Origin: Blastomussa wellsi
Taxonomy: Eukaryota; Cnidaria; Anthozoa; Scleractinia; Plerogyridae
NCBI GenBank assembly: GCA_947652115.1
Contig: OX393570.1
Location: 8,833,435-8,897,434, forward strand
Length of the DNA stretch: 64,000 bases
Reading direction: 5' to 3'
The translations under genes and the position numbers were made by a program. Below, one piece after another: positions 46,684 through 57,969 of the stretch; position 1 is the first letter of the stretch; each line of letters opens with the position of its first letter. The notes beneath the pieces were generated by a model, which saw only the letters and a list, made by a program, of their open reading frames with translations, made no database searches and had not been told where the DNA came from.

Positions 46684-47251
46684 CAAAAAGCGGCGCGGTG
46701 ACACACATCTTAAGAAAATTCATTTTATGAACTTGATGTTTCGTATGCTAGTCACATACAATTTCAAAAGTGTAGCCTTGTGTGAGGCTTTTTCGATATT
46801 CCAAATATTCCGATGTCGGCAAATATTTCGATCTAGAGATTTTAAAAAAAATTCTATCGACTAGTTTTTACATGTAGATGCTCCCATATCAAAGACGTTC
46901 CTTCTATGAGAAAAAATATGAATATTGAAGACATTACTTTTGAGTTCATAGAGAGAGATCTTGTGAAGCAAACTGGATGAAACCTTTCAGGAAAGTTGTT
47001 CTATGCCAAAGGTATAAAACATGGAAAGGACATTGTTTCGATCGGCAGGAATCAACGAAACTACCAGATACTGAGTCGAACTTTTAAATTTTGACTGCAA
47101 AATATTCAACTCGCTTTTTTTCAACAACGCTCTCACAGAATTTTTTCAAACTTTGCAGTGTTGAAGACCTACATTTATACTACAAGGGACGTTGACTCGT
47201 TTTAAAAGTTTAGGTCTCGATATCGAGAAATATGTTGATTTTCAGAAACCA

Positions 47252-47280
47252 TGACGTCATCGTTTCGTTGCTATGGTAAC
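47252..47280. promoter_or_regulatory. CRE (TGACGTCA) next to an X-box-like palindrome
   Basis: TGACGTCA at 47252-47259 and GTTGCTATGGTAAC at 47267-47280. The second fits the RFX-type X-box. The two could be functional or part of an unrecognised repeat. Confidence 0.3.
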
Positions 47281-48249
47281 ACCGATGCAAATGAAATCTA
47301 CATTTTTGGAAACACTATTCAATCTCTAGTAAATGTGCCAAAAATCTTGCCCGACGGACCCAAGACAGTGAAGTATTAGATTTTTAAAGTTGGGTTGGTG
47401 TGGTTCTGAAAAAGTGGGATGAGCCACCTTCAGCCATACTTCGAATTACTACAAGGGACAGAAGTGTAAAGATTTTTATATAATAACTTTGCATGTTCCA
47501 AGATTTCTAGTGACGACTCTAAGGCGATAAAGGCGATAAAGTTTTGATATATTTTCTTTTGACGGACCTGTCTTTAACAAGTTCATCAAACGGTTAATTT
47601 GCTTTTGAAGGCTATTTTCAATATTCCGTGATCCCCTGTTTCTTTGCTTTGTATATTGGACAGGCCTCTCAGTCTGCTAAAAAGGAGGTTGAGCAACGGT
47701 GAGTAAAGACGTTTTCGGTATGGCATGTGGCATGACTTGCGGAATGGCATAATTATGTAGAATGTAATGTATGCAGAATGACTCAATGAAATAAATTCAG
47801 GTTTAAGTCCAGGCACCATCTTGGATCAATAACCGAGCAAACATGATAGCGAGGCAAACAGTGAGAGTGGGCATGCTTTTCTTGTTGTTATCGAGATTTT
47901 TCGGCGATGGACGAAAATTTAGCGACAAAGGATATTTTCCCATCTTCTTTCCGAGAGAAAAGGAAAATGTTGCGCCGCTTTTGGGTGGTTGATAGCTTCT
48001 GCGATGCGATACGAACGGCCCTCGACAGGGCTGCATTTATTTATTTTCATTTCTGAAAGACGCCCAGCACAGAAAGAGATGGTGAAATCTGATAAATTGC
48101 CAGCATAGAAAGGATGGATTCTTTGTGACAAATTCGACTGTTCTTTCCTCAAAACATTTCAAGAGAGTGGACACCCGCAAAAGGTTGACAGGTCACTGGG
48201 ATTTAGTGAAAGGTGATTGCTTTCTTGTTCTCTATGCATGAGGTCCCAC

Positions 48250-48450
48250 CCCCACATTGTTGCGGACAACATGTTGCACACATTTGGCCACCCTGTTGCG
48301 AGATGTTGCAATATGTTGCGCGTTACTGGCTCAAGTTTGAAAATGGTCAAATTTTCCACACAATATTTTTGGATGTTGCATAATGTTGGACACGTTTGGC
48401 AACGTACGCACAACATTGTTGCGCTGGGGCATGCGTACTAGTTTAATTTG
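48250..48450. repeat. TGTTGC-rich repetitive block
   Basis: The motif ATGTTGC/TTGTTGCG and its inverse recur about ten times within 200 bp (for example ACAACATGTTGCACAC, GAGATGTTGCAATATGTTGC). Probably a fragment of a dispersed repeat. Confidence 0.35.
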
Positions 48451-48713
48451 CTATTGCCAACATGTGCAAGCGCGACCGCTCTTTGCAAAGTACATGAAGG
48501 CGCTCCAAGAGTCGCCATCAACTCTCAACGTCTTGTTAAAGATGAGTTCAGTTCGCGCTGTATATGAAAGAAAAACTCAAAAGCTTGGACAAGAGAAGCA
48601 TGATATGGACCTTTCTCGCGCATTTGTTATTCTTTTGAGTTCATGCTAATATGCCCGCACAACTTCATTTCTGAGTTCAAGTTCTTTTGTTCTTTGTACA
48701 TGCTGACGACGCT

Positions 48714-48731
48714 GGGGGGGGGGGGGGGGGG
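48714..48731 (+). repeat. (G)18 homopolymer
   Basis: Eighteen consecutive G. The length is likely to be unstable or a sequencing estimate. Confidence 0.9.
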
Positions 48732-49126
48732 CAGATTAGCGTGAACACAAAAGAATGTCAAATGCATGAAAAAGGCCTATTGGCTGAGAAACGCTTAAGT
48801 CACCTAAAAATGAGCAGCGAATTAATCCATATCACCCTTCGCAAGCACCACACCTGCAACAATTCTTTTGCTTACCTTTTACCTCTTTTCACCCTCTTTC
48901 GTCGACCACCAGAAGCAGCGCCAACGTCAAAATAGGTCGTCCTGAACTCCATATTGACAACGCCATTAACGTTCGAGCACGCCAGGTATCATACTGTTAA
49001 AGTTATAGTTTCCTTAAATCATCCCCGGTGCAAAACAATAAAAAATCTGACTCTGAAATCTGATCTTCTCCGAAAATTGTAGCTAGAGTTTATTTTTGAT
49101 TTATTTCTTTTCACAAATCTTTGTAG

Positions 49127-49330
49127 ATGCAGTTCAATGGAACTTTTTTACAGGCGGGGCAAGGATATAAGTGGATAAATCCATGGATCAAACTTTCTGT
49201 GGAACATTTTCAGCAAGATACAGAGCGGACTCTATCTTTTCTGTATTCTGCTTCTACTGAATCCATTATCATCACTGACAATCCGGAGATCAAAGAACCA
49301 CGAAAGGAAGAGAAAAAGGCAGGTCTATAA
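49127..49330 (+). pseudogene. bHLH pseudogene 3, truncated
   Basis: Follows a retroposon tail (ACAATAAAAAATCTGACTCTG, 49035) and an acceptor (CAAATCTTTGTAG), as in genes 1 and 2. The first 64 codons match the bHLH genes only in part because of indels that change frame. Similarity runs through the start of the basic region (AAGAACCACGAAAGG) and ends at AAAAAGGCAG (about 49319), where LINE sequence begins. Helices 1 and 2 are gone, so no DNA-binding protein can be made. It may be the bHLH copy once belonging to unit C or to an older neighbouring unit. Confidence 0.8.
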
Positions 49331-50170
49331 GGTCTATAAGCAGAGATTTAGAGGAAAGGAAACGTGCTGTCTCCCCATTTAAAGGAAAATACGCACTAAA
49401 GAAAACGGCAACAGAATGAGTCTTCAGAAACAGCTATGTAATTAATTGAAGTTGGCAACGTAGTAGGTTATGAAAAGTAGATAAAAAAGATAGAGAGTAT
49501 TTTATAACTTTCGATATAACAGTTTCTAATTCTTCGTGTGAGTCTTCAGATTCTAGTATATCGAACAAGATCATACGAATTTTCCTTTTAAATATGACAT
49601 TTGGTAGTGTTCGGAGCTTGGTTGGTATCTCATTCCACAGTTTTGCACGAATTCTTGAAAATGATTTTCTTTTAATTTCAAGTTTTCATTTTTGAATATA
49701 AAAGTAGTTAGAAGGTGATGATCACGTATAGTATGAGCGAATTTTTTGCCTATAGGGATGAACAAATCCTTAACCCTTGTGAAGGGATAACATCATTACT
49801 TACATCGTGCATTGTTTCAGCTAGCAATTTATAACAAAAAAAGTGTATTGGTAAAGTCTCCCCACGCAGGAACAGAGGAATGGCGTGAACACACCTGTCA
49901 GCGAAATACTTGAAACGGAAAGCACGTTTTTGGAGGATAAAGAACTTATTTCATTGAGTTTTGTCATTTTGGGCCCGCGTAGTTAGGCCGTATCGTAAAT
50001 AAGGAACAACAAGGCAGTTGTATATGCTAACGAGAGTATGGAACGAAACGAAATGCCCTATCTTTGACAGTAGTCCAATAGTCTAAGTTTCAGCGTTATA
50101 GAATTAAATTGTGCTTTTTCCATGACTCTCAGATATAAATTTAACACCAGAAGTTCTCACTGAGAAGGAA
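49320..50170 (-). mobile_element. LINE relic fused to bHLH pseudogene 3
   Basis: 49320-49830 is collinear with the LINE relic at about 800-1290. 49780-50170 is collinear with 55070-55420, which encodes the end of a reverse transcriptase. Heavily decayed. Confidence 0.6.
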
Positions 50171-50711
50171 AGTGCTGCCGCTAACACTAAAAAGACATGC
50201 ATCGCAGGCTTGTACAAAATAACATTTTCTTTGATGTACAAATATATTTACTAATCCGGGTAATTTATATTCATGAAAGACAGACTAAACGATAAACAAA
50301 AGTTGCATTTGAAGTATGCCGGTAAGCCACAAGACAAGTTTGAAACACAAAATTCCCAGGCGTATCTGAAAAAAAAAAACTCACAGTCATATTTCAACCC
50401 GTTTGTTCAAATTTTGGGGTTACCTCGGTGTAAGAACCTGTGACTTTTTTCTTTGTTTTTGAGCTATTGTTTCTGTGTTCTGTATTGTTTCGAGGTTCTT
50501 TGTTCTCTTGTTCTTTCTTTGGTTTTACGTCACTGGTGAGTTTTACAGGTTCTCACACCAGAACACCGCTAATAAATCACATAGTGTAAAGGCTATGACG
50601 AAATAAAACTAAAAAGATGATAGGAAATTCACACAAACACGACATTTTCTTCTGGAAGCAAATAACTTTCGAATTTCTTGCGTGTGGTAACACCCGCATC
50701 ATACTATACTT
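50171..50711. other. Non-coding, nothing recognised
   Basis: AT-rich sequence without a supported ORF or similarity to other parts of the window. Confidence 0.4.
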
Positions 50712-50990
50712 TTACTGACAATACAATACAATAAAATACAATACATATTTTATTGTCCAGTCCCCATGGGGTCTTTTCATGCGCGCCCAGAGACAATGAT
50801 ACAATGCTAAAAATACACAATAATGTTTAAAATTACCTGTAAAAAATTATTGATGAAACAATTTGCATGTAAATTTATAACATTAAAAACTGATTCCAAA
50901 GGGAAGCTTTCATTTTACGTTTAAAAATAATAAGAGCCACACTTTTAAAAATCCTGCTATTCCCCGATCCATAATTCCACAAATTATGAA
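50712..50990 (-). mobile_element. Retroposon 3' end with AATAC-type tail
   Basis: The plus-strand AATACAATACAATAAAATAC at 50722 is the inverse of a TATTG-repeat tail. The adjoining TATTTTATTGTCCAGTCCCC and Met-poor frame look like a non-LTR 3' UTR on the minus strand. The 50940-51010 part is similar to 55985-56050. Confidence 0.4.
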
Positions 50991-51340
50991 CGCTCCCCAT
51001 CTAAGAACAGTCAACTGAAGAAGCAATATTAAATGTATCAGACAAAAACAGCTCTCTTTGTCAGACGTGTCTCCCCATGATAATGGTTCTACTCTGTTTT
51101 GACATTGTAAATTTTGACTCTTGTTGTTGAAATAACAAATACTAAGCAGGGAGGGGGGAAAGCTTGGTGGGAACTGGAACAAGGCTTTGTATATACAGGG
51201 ATCATTATTCCCATCATGAATTGGTATAAAGTATGATTTTGAGTGTGTCAGCTAACTGAGTGGTAACGCTAACAGGTATTGAAACAGAAATGCATGTGTC
51301 AAGCACATGCTTGTGAAATGCCGCTATCCTTTAGAAATCA
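50991..51340 (-). repeat. Inverted copy of bHLH-unit flank
   Basis: The reverse complement matches 56070-56420 and 58855-59160, including ACAATGTCAAAACAGAGTAG and CCATTATCATGG. All other copies of this block face the same way as the bHLH genes, so this piece was inverted. Confidence 0.65.
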
Positions 51341-52737
51341 GTTTTTCATTTGGATATTTGTATTGTTATTTCCCGATCGTGAAAAGAACAATGCAATAAA
51401 GCTGATAATTAAATTAATCTTTCAAAACATGACTGCAGGCGTGAAGTAAGAATGGCTCGCAAACATTTAAGAATAGTTTTCGGATTTTTAATTACCCTGA
51501 TTTAATACATACGGTTGGCTTGCATGATCTGCAATTCAGTTTGACTTCATCCCGGCTTCATCAATCAGTGAACGGAGGTAAAGGTAAATCCATTAACATT
51601 GGGGTTATTTGAGCTATGAGGAATTAACATACATTTAAAAGAGAGCAAGTTAGTAATTATGAGTCGGCCTTGTGAGTCAGGTCAGCTGAACTTGGCTAGA
51701 CTTACGGTAGTAGTATTGTGTTAACTGTTTAACTCTCACCTGGCCACTCGGTAGACTAAAAAAATAATCGGATTAACGGGAAGAAGAGGCTGAGAGGGAG
51801 AGAGAGGAAGAGACGGAGGGAGAGAAAGATCGAATAAATAATGCCGGTAGTCGCTTTTAAAATATTACAAAAAAACTGAAATAAACATTATGAGCACAGA
51901 CCATCTTGTTTCTTAACAAATACACCAGTTAGTTTTAATCAGTTGCTTTAAGAAAGAGAACTGCGGTTAAATGTGCTAAGGTAGGACTTGCTCAAAGTGT
52001 GAAGGGACTACCATGAGTTTGGGAAATAGATACCGCGTTCGTCCAAATGCATATGGGCAGCATGACATCCCGCACGCCTTTTAGTCACACCGTGTAGACT
52101 CGTGGCTGCTCAAACAACAAACTGTGATCGCGACTCAAGACAAGACAATAGAAGCTGTTGACAGATTTCAAAGCAGGGATGACAAAGAGAGCTGTCTTTA
52201 TTACATACATTTTACATTCAGAACCATTTGAATATTTGTATATTAATTTCCTGATCATATATATAAAAATTTCAAAATCCGCTATATTTTTTTCTTACCA
52301 GCTCAAGTATTTACATTTCTCGTATCATCCGCGCGCAAATGATGACGCAGATAATCGAACAGACTTGGCCAGATGTTTCCAAAACGAAGTGAGCAAACAT
52401 CGGGGCTTGAGATTATGTCTCTCATGGAGGGCGCGATCGCAATCACATTTTATTTATCCTTGTGCAGGCGGTGCGACACCTGACAAATTGAAAAGATGAT
52501 ATCAATAGAGCCAAGTCGCAAGCAAAACAATGCATTCATTTTATATGACATGCCAAACTATGTAAAGCGTCGCTTGAGGCTAAAAGGAATGTCTGAAACA
52601 TTGTCTTAACCGGGAGACATTACTGATTCCAAGTTTTGATTATCCTTACGTTTATCTTTCACCACTTTAGTTTGATCTTCACCGAAAGTTGTAGCTTAGT
52701 TTATTTTTGGATTTATTTCTTTCCCAAATCTTTGCAG
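51341..52737. other. bHLH-unit 5' flank of gene 4
   Basis: Shares ordered landmarks with 10.57-15.57 kb and 59.2-61.9 kb (for example CTCATGGAGGGCGCGATC at 52418), but is much shorter. A purine-rich tract lies near 51770-51830, and a decayed version of the small ORF of 11362 begins at 52013. Confidence 0.55.
52477..52482. promoter_or_regulatory. Conserved E-box CACCTG upstream of bHLH gene 4
   Basis: In GCGACACCTGACAAATTG, the same context as in units A and B, 256 bp before the ATG. Confidence 0.3.
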
Positions 52738-53163
52738 ATGCAGCTGAATGAAACTTCTTTTTCAGAAGAGGCAATAGTTCAAGTGGATAAATCCATGGAT
52801 CAAACTTGCTACAATCAAGCGCCATTGCAAAGTTGTCCAGCTCTTCCCTTCTCGTGGAACACACTGATCCTGAGAGAATTCGAAAGTGTGGAACAATTTC
52901 AACAAGGTACAGAGCAAACTGTATCTTTTCGAACGCCTTCCACTTCTAATTCATTATCATCACTGACAATCCGGAGAGCAAAGAACCGTGAAAGGGAGAG
53001 AAAAAGGCAGACGCGTTTGAAGGGAGCGTTTAACGTGCTTCGCAGCGTAATACCAGATTACTTTTCCGAGAGAGAGCCAGGAGACAGACTCTCAAGAATT
53101 CAAACTTTGAAACTGGCAAAGGAGTACATTGCTACATTACACAAATTGTTAGAGACCAGTTAA
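52738..53163 (+). CDS. bHLH transcription factor 4
   Basis: 141 residues. The frame is open upstream, but the ATG after TTTCCCAAATCTTTGCAG (acceptor ending at 52737) aligns with the start of genes 1 and 2, so I use it. Basic region RRAKNRERERKRQ is intact. Helix 2 has M128K and E136K. No retroposon tail lies in front and no LINE tail behind, so this unit shows the older arrangement. Probably functional. Confidence 0.82.
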   Translation: MQLNETSFSEEAIVQVDKSMDQTCYNQAPLQSCPALPFSWNTLILREFESVEQFQQGTEQTVSFRTPSTSNSLSSLTIRRAKNRERERKRQTRLKGAFNVLRSVIPDYFSEREPGDRLSRIQTLKLAKEYIATLHKLLETS

Positions 53164-53540
53164 CGTGCTGTACTGTTCCGAAGTGCTCATAGTTGAACTA
53201 TGAGTGTTGTAATTTAATTTTCGAAAACCCTTAGTTCTTTCATAACAGCATTGGCCGTCAAGAAGACCAGTTGTACTAGTCAAAATATTAGCCTATAGAT
53301 TGAAAGTGTCCTTTGTTGCAGTTTTTACTATTTTTTCTTTCGTACACGTTACACTGAGTGACGTCTGGTACGAGCATCTCTATACAAAGAGATCCGGCAA
53401 CAAGAACTACTCAGTATTATTCTGCGTTGTGTGGCTCACTGCATTCATAGTTTCTTTCAGTTTAACACTGGAAACGTATAAGATACCTACTTAGATAATC
53501 TAAAAATATATTGATTTAGTCAAGCCAAATTAAACGAAAT
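53164..53540. other. bHLH-unit 3' flank of gene 4
   Basis: Shows the uninterrupted 3' flank: the TTAATTTTCGAAAA block passes directly into GACCAGTTGTACTAGTCAAAATATTAG, where units A and B hold a LINE tail. A 64-codon reading at 53300-53494 is not conserved in frame elsewhere. Confidence 0.5.
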
Positions 53541-55010
53541 TACTCGAACACAATCCAGCGATTGAGTTCGATTGCCTCACCAATTGAACAAAGTAAAACT
53601 CATAGAAAAAATTGCCCGTCGAACACAATCGAACGTGCGATTTCCGAACTCGTGACTACTGACTGTTGGAACAGAAAACCGCGCATGTATGCCTCTGCCA
53701 CCCAAATTGGCTAATTAATAAACAGTACTTTTCAAGCTGGCTGGGTAGGAGGTAGTACGCTGGCTAGTTCGCAAAGGAGACTTTAGTCAGTCATTGATAC
53801 TATGGTGAAAGGCTATCACGAATGCAGCTTCACTGCTACGACAGGAGAACATTTCCACCTTGAAAAGAAGACAGTATCTAGTAAAGGAAGCCTGAGAACT
53901 TTCACCGTCTTGTTCAGTTAGCAGTATCAGTGAGAGTTCTTAGGTCAGCTTTGTTCATGTGGCCTGTTTGTTGCATTACTGTCCGCCAGCCCAAAGTGAA
54001 GTGAACAAACAACAGAGTCGAAGAGAGAGAGAAATTTTGAGCTCCGAAGACCAACGCACAACATCAAATTTTACATTTAAACCCCGGATTTAATTCTTCT
54101 GCTTCCAACTCAGATGCAAAGTTCGGCCAGAAAAGTCAAACAAGAGGCCACGTAGTTACTTTTTGACAGCAACCTCAGCGAAGCAGCAACCAGCAGGAAT
54201 CTGAGCGCATATCATCCTGGGAAATTTGATTATTTTTGAGCGGGAAAAGACCTACCTCCAACCAATTTGATGTTTTTAATAAGTCTCTGACCAAGCTTAA
54301 ATAATACACTAAAAGTTTTCCAGTCACTTCCATCGTTCGTTGAGACTTCCATATTTACCAGATGAAGCATGGTCAGACAAGGTTCATTTGCTTTATGGCA
54401 CCTTGTCAATGAACTACAAGCTACAAGTAGCTGGCATCTGGTGGAAGTTTGTCACAAATCACAATCACATTGCCAATAAACAGTTCTTTGGAATTGGCAA
54501 AGTTTAAGCCTTCTTAGCCCGTCATGATGACCTCAGGCACCAGCAAATGAACCAAACACATCAAGTTAGGTAGTTTTATGTCCATCCTTTAGCTAATTTC
54601 GAAAACGATTCTTCCGATCAAAGCGAATTCAAATAAGCTGACTGTAGTCATGTGAGCAGCTGCCATGTGACAAAATATGTGCATGCCGTACCCAGTCCCT
54701 GCATCATAACTTTTGCTTAGGAAGGAGAGTTTAAGATCCCCTCCCCACTTCAAGGTTTTAGCAAAATCTTCAGATACTTATATATTTACTAGACTAGTGA
54801 GCCACCTCAATGGGTCACTGTCGCATGTTCGAATTCCGGACACAATCGAACAATATCGAACATTTCAATCCGATTATGCTTGATAATCGAACTCACAAAA
54901 GAGTTCCATTTTCGATTTTGTTCGATTGCGGAACACAATCGAACTTAATAGAACGAGTTTGTTACGATTATGTTCGATTGAAATTTTGTTCGATTTTGCT
55001 CGATTAGTTA
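53541..55010. mobile_element. Candidate element with GTTCGATTG-rich ends
   Basis: Both borders are rich in GTTCGATTG and its inverse (53550-53640; 54830-55005), and the centre has none. The right border abuts a LINE relic that resumes at 55010. No coding region was recognised in the 1.2-kb centre. Terminal repeats are imperfect, so the exact ends and class are uncertain. Confidence 0.35.
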
Positions 55011-55870
55011 TGCCGGGAGTTAGTAGAAGCTGATGATCGCGCATTGAATGAACGAATTTTTGAAGTATTACTTCCATCGTCCATTGTTTCATCTAACAAT
55101 TTATAAAACAAAAAGTGCGCACGAAGGAACAGAGAAATAGCGTGATCACACCTGTCAGCGAAACAAATGAAACGGAGAGCACGTTTTTGGAGGATAAAGA
55201 GCTTATGAGTTTTGCCAGCCTGACCCGACGCAATTAGGCCGTATCGTAAATAAGGAACAACAAGGCAGATGTATATAGTGACGAGTGTGTGGAAGAGAGC
55301 AAATGGTGAGGTGCCTTTTCTTTGACAGTAATCCAATGGTTTCGCTATGTGTCAGTGTTATAGAATCAATGTGGTTTTTCCTTGATAGCTAATATTCGAT
55401 TAGGACTCTCGGATATTTAACATAATCTTTACATTCCAGGTAAGTTAATGTATTTGTTCGGTGGTCGATGAGCTATGATGTGTATTTGAGGTACACATTA
55501 TGAACTTCAACATTCATTTCTTTTTCAATAGATTTAAGGTTTTTATGGTTATCAAGAATGTTTTGTTTCAATTTCTTTGAGCTGCGATAAATATCATTAC
55601 TCCAGAGGGCAATGAGTAACTTATTACACGACCTATTTCCAACTACTATCACTTGTGTTCTCTCTTGTAAATAAGATATAAACCGATCATTAATCTCCCC
55701 CCCCCGGAATCCATAATGGTCCAATTTTTGAAGCAAAAACCCAAGATCAGCGGTATCGAAAGCTTTTTTTAAGTCAATAAAGACACCACAAGAGAACTTA
55801 CCTACATCCATATGGGATGGCATTGACAGTGTCAAGAATTAAATTTTCCGTTGAGTGGCGTTGTCTACAT
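55010..55870 (-). mobile_element. LINE reverse-transcriptase fragment
   Basis: The minus strand reads DVGKFSCGVFIDLKKAFDTA with the first catalytic Asp region, then FLLQKLDHYGFRG and SYLQERTQV (55835-55600). Further on comes VVPYLRYGLIASGQAGKTHK with ILQKRALRFI (55336-55010). This is a CR1/L2-like reverse transcriptase. The FADD-type motif C is missing between the two parts, and frames change. Confidence 0.78.
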
Positions 55871-57012
55871 ATTGTGATGAACTTAGAATTCCCCTTTCGT
55901 CGATAAAAGATTTCATCCTTTTAAAGACAAGTTTTTCAACGAGTCTGTTAAATCAGGATAATAGCTTGAAAAAGGCTACCTATAGAATATTTTTTCATTT
56001 TGAAAAATCCTCCTATCCCCCCGTAATTCCACAAATTAAAGTCAATTGAAGAAACATTTCCAACTGGCAGTGCATGCCATCTCGAATTTCAAGCATGTGA
56101 TTGACACATGTATTTCTCTTTCAATACCTGTTAGCGTCACCACTCAGCTAGCTAACACTCTCAAAATAATGCTTACCAATTCATTATGTGAATAATTATG
56201 CCTGTAAATACAAAGACTTGTTCCAGTTCCCACCAAGCTCTTCCCCACTCATTTCCGCCCACAAACGATTGATGCGAATAATTAAAACGATTATTGGAAA
56301 ATATAGCAGTGAATGTGTTATTTTCTGTTCAACAATAGTGACAATGTACAATGTCAAAACAGAGTAGAGCCATTATCATGGACAGACGGATCTGATAAAG
56401 AGAGCTGTCTCTATTAGATACATTTGATATTCAGTACCATTTGGATATTTGTATATTAATTTCCTGATCATATATATAAAAATTTCAAAATCCGCTATAT
56501 TTTCTTACCAGCTCACGTATTTACATTTGTTGTATCATCCGCGTGCAAATGATTATGCAGTTAATTAACCATAACGGCGAATCAAACAGACGAAGTGAAC
56601 GAAGTGAGCAAACATCTGGGCTTCAGGTTAGGTACTCATGGAGGGCGCGATCGCAATCACATTTTATGTATCCTTGTACAGGCGGTGCGACACCTGTTAA
56701 ATTGAACGACAAGTCGCAAGGAAAACAATGCAAGGAAAACAATGCATTAATTTTACATGACATGCCAAACTATGTAAAGCGTCGCTTGTGGCTAACAGGA
56801 ATGTCTGAAACATTGTCTTAACCGGGACACATGTCTTTCGATGATGCGTGTGTGATGCACGTGATTCAGTTTCGATCGATTCTTGATTCCAAGTTTTAAT
56901 TGTCCTTACAAGTTTATCTTTGACCATCACGTCGGCTACTTTACTTTGATCTTGTCCTAACTGATTGTAGGTTACTTTATTTTTGATTTATTTCTTTCCC
57001 AAATCTTTGCAA
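55871..57012. other. bHLH-unit 5' flank of pseudogene 5
   Basis: Ordered landmarks shared with 51.3-52.7 kb and 58.8-59.2 kb: the block at 56070-56460, the ATATATATAAAAATTTC stretch near 56470 (also 52260), and CATGGAGGGCGCGATCGC near 56637. No gene supported. Confidence 0.55.
56691..56696. promoter_or_regulatory. Conserved E-box CACCTG upstream of pseudogene 5
   Basis: Fourth occurrence of the conserved E-box, with GTTAAATTG after it instead of ACAAATTG. Confidence 0.25.
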
Positions 57013-57519
57013 ATGCTGCTGAATGAAACTTCTTTTTCAGAAAAGGCAAGAGTACAAGTGGATAAATCCATGGATCAAACTTGCTACAATCAAGCGCCAT
57101 TGCAAAGTTGTCCAGCTTTTCCCTTCTCGTGGAACACACTGATCCTGAGAGAATTCGAAAGTGTGGAACAATTTCAACAACGTACAGAGCAAACTTTGTC
57201 TTTTCGGCTGCATTCCACTTCTAATCCATTATCACCACTGACAATGCGGAGAGCAAAGAACCGTGAAATGGTGAGAAAAAGGCAGACGTGTTTGAAGGGA
57301 GCGTTTAACGCGCTTCGAAGCGTAAAACCTGATTACTTTTCCGAGAGAGAGCCAGGAGACAGACTCTCAAGAATTAAACTTGAACTTTTAACTGGCAATG
57401 GAGTGCATAGCTACATTACACGAATTGTTAGAGAACAGTTAAATTTAAAAACCTTTTTTTCTTTTACAGCAGCATTGGCCATGAAGAGGACAAGTTGTAC
57501 TAGTGAAATATTAGCCTAA
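57013..57519 (+). pseudogene. bHLH pseudogene 5, multiple lesions
   Basis: Aligned from the ATG with genes 1, 2 and 4. Four independent problems are seen. The splice acceptor AG is AA (CTTTGCAAATG). The basic region reads NREMVRKRQ, so the Glu aligned with residue 87 is Val. Helix 1 has I105K. An insertion after RLSRI shifts the frame, replacing helix 2 and extending the reading to 168 codons. It cannot fold as a bHLH or contact an E-box normally. Confidence 0.85.
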
Positions 57520-57969
57520 TAAAATTGTCATTTTTCTTTCTACACGTTACAGTGACGTCTGGTACGAGCATCTACATACAAAGAGATCCGGCAACAAGAC
57601 CTTCTGAGTTTTATTCTGCGTTGTGTGGCTCACTGTAAAGGTATCAGAAACCAACTTAATAGAAGAGAAAATATTAAAATAAAACCTTTTTCAGCATTTT
57701 ATACATTTTTGTCAGTCGATTCACACTGGCGGGTGGACCTTGTTATTATTCGAGATCTCAGAACGCAAAGCATGAGAGCTCGACTTGTTTCCCCTGCTGG
57801 ACTGGGATTGGGGATCGCATTGAAGACACGGCACATGTTGAATAAAAGTAATCAATGGGACGTCGAGAAAGGGCCAAATTAATTTCACTATTTCGTAATC
57901 TTTAAGGTCTATGAGAAGTCGACTTGGTCCTTAGTTTCTTTTCTACTTGCCTTCTGACATCAAATGGGA
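57520..57969. other. bHLH-unit 3' flank of pseudogene 5
   Basis: Homologous to 53250-53480 and 140-400. The TTTCTACACGTTACAG-TGACGTC reading looks like an acceptor, but the following frame stops early. No gene called. Confidence 0.5.

Larger units (their letters stand above)
46684..48960. other. Non-coding, unassigned
   Basis: No similarity to the bHLH-unit flanks was found and no ORF is supported. Notable pieces are a CRE plus X-box pair (47252-47280), a TTGTTGCG-rich block (48250-48450) and a G18 run (48714-48731). Confidence 0.4.

Noticed and set aside
53300..53494. 64-codon ORF with a hydrophobic stretch after gene 4, seeming to recur behind other bHLH genes
   Set aside because: Homologous sequence at 150-290, 34620-34760 and 57550-57640 has 1-2 bp indels and early stops, so the frame is not conserved and it starts at a non-ATG codon.
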